Below are positions 63,845-64,000 of a stretch of 64,000 nucleotides of DNA, piece after piece (the stretch's first letter is position 1; every line of letters starts with the position of its first letter). The translations under genes and the position numbers were made by a program. Below the pieces are notes generated by a model. The model searched no databases. It had not been told where the DNA came from and was given only the letters and a program-made list of their open reading frames with translations. This DNA comes from CAWJMN01 sp963844055 (GTDB lineage Bacteria; Planctomycetota; Planctomycetia; Pirellulales; Pirellulaceae): contig CAWJMN010000001.1 of the NCBI GenBank assembly GCA_963844055.1, positions 620,001 through 684,000 of the forward strand, given 5' to 3'.

Positions 63845-64000
63845 TTACAACTTTTCGTCGTCGAAGCTGAAGTCGCCCATGTCTTCCATGTCACCATGGT
63901 CGAGGATGGCATCCTGCTGGGCAGCATCCTCCTCCGACATAAGCCCTTCATAAACCTGAACGGTTTGCGAAGGATCCTTCTTGCGCTTCTCTTCGTCCTT
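63845..64000 (-). CDS. C-terminal end of unidentified acidic protein
   Basis: 52 codons run to the window edge, ending in TAA at 63845-63847. They read KDEEKRKKDPSQTVQVYEGLM... then a Glu/Asp/Met-rich tail MEDMGDFSFDDEKL. The fragment is short and the family cannot be named. It lies 83 bases upstream of the alanine dehydrogenase start, same strand. Confidence 0.55.
   Translation of the reverse strand, partial: KDEEKRKKDPSQTVQVYEGLMSEEDAAQQDAILDHGDMEDMGDFSFDDEKL

Overview
The window looks like a chromosomal segment of a planctomycete, probably Pirellulales-like. This is an inference from gene content: two PVC-type giant secreted CxxCH cytochromes with N-terminal beta-propeller domains, two Tat-exported DUF1501 proteins, a PQQ-like propeller lipoprotein, a DUF1015 protein, a PhoPQ-related hydrolase, a membrane Ser/Thr kinase, and many large secreted proteins of unknown role. 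There are no rRNA genes, CRISPR arrays, transposases or phage genes. Housekeeping genes are lysS, ilvE, ald, mtnA, queE, sufE, parA and parB, with tRNA-Pro(TGG) and tRNA-Leu(CAA).

Layout. 1-5.2 kb: end of a pseudouridine synthase, an MFS transporter, a cation:proton antiporter and a propeller lipoprotein. 5.6-10.3 kb: a small unknown gene, tRNA-Pro with its terminator, the parAB operon with an exact consensus parS site just upstream, and a DUF1015 gene. 10.9-14.9 kb: a small secreted basic peptide, a 45-residue zinc-ribbon protein, a LURP-one-like protein, a DUF1501 protein and ilvE. 14.9-19.1 kb: a minus-strand lysS / LolC-E-like permease / LolD-like ATPase operon; the permease frame is broken near its N-terminus. 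19.4-33.3 kb: an amidohydrolase divergent from a kinase with a probable extracytoplasmic sensor, a YyaL-type thioredoxin protein, a DUF3472-like protein, a second DUF1501 protein, queE, an M20 peptidase, a helical putative glycosidase-fold protein, sufE and a CobW-type GTPase. 33.4-42.5 kb: tRNA-Leu, the first giant cytochrome, a sugar-isomerase-like gene, an SDR and an SGNH hydrolase, then mtnA with a TPR gene. 42.5-45.3 kb: a low-GC island of two unknown membrane proteins bracketed by copies of a composite intergenic repeat. 45.3-47.8 kb: a RecA/KaiC-like ATPase and a PhoPQ-related protein.

47.9-58.1 kb is the most interesting part. Eight closely packed minus-strand genes place an ExbB/TolQ-type proton channel and two ExbD/TolR proteins among five large or small proteins of unknown function: two secreted proteins of similar design, a helical-repeat exported protein, a single-pass membrane protein with a very large outer domain, and a small soluble protein. 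The window ends with the second giant cytochrome, a bestrophin-type channel split by a frameshift, alanine dehydrogenase and the C-terminus of an unidentified acidic protein.

Three genes (LolC-E-like permease, the 922-residue membrane protein and bestrophin) show recognisable coding sequence continuing in a second frame, and parB has an odd C-terminal tail. Together these suggest indels, either from assembly or real. Coordinates of starts were chosen by inspection and are least certain for secreted proteins with weak ribosome binding sites.
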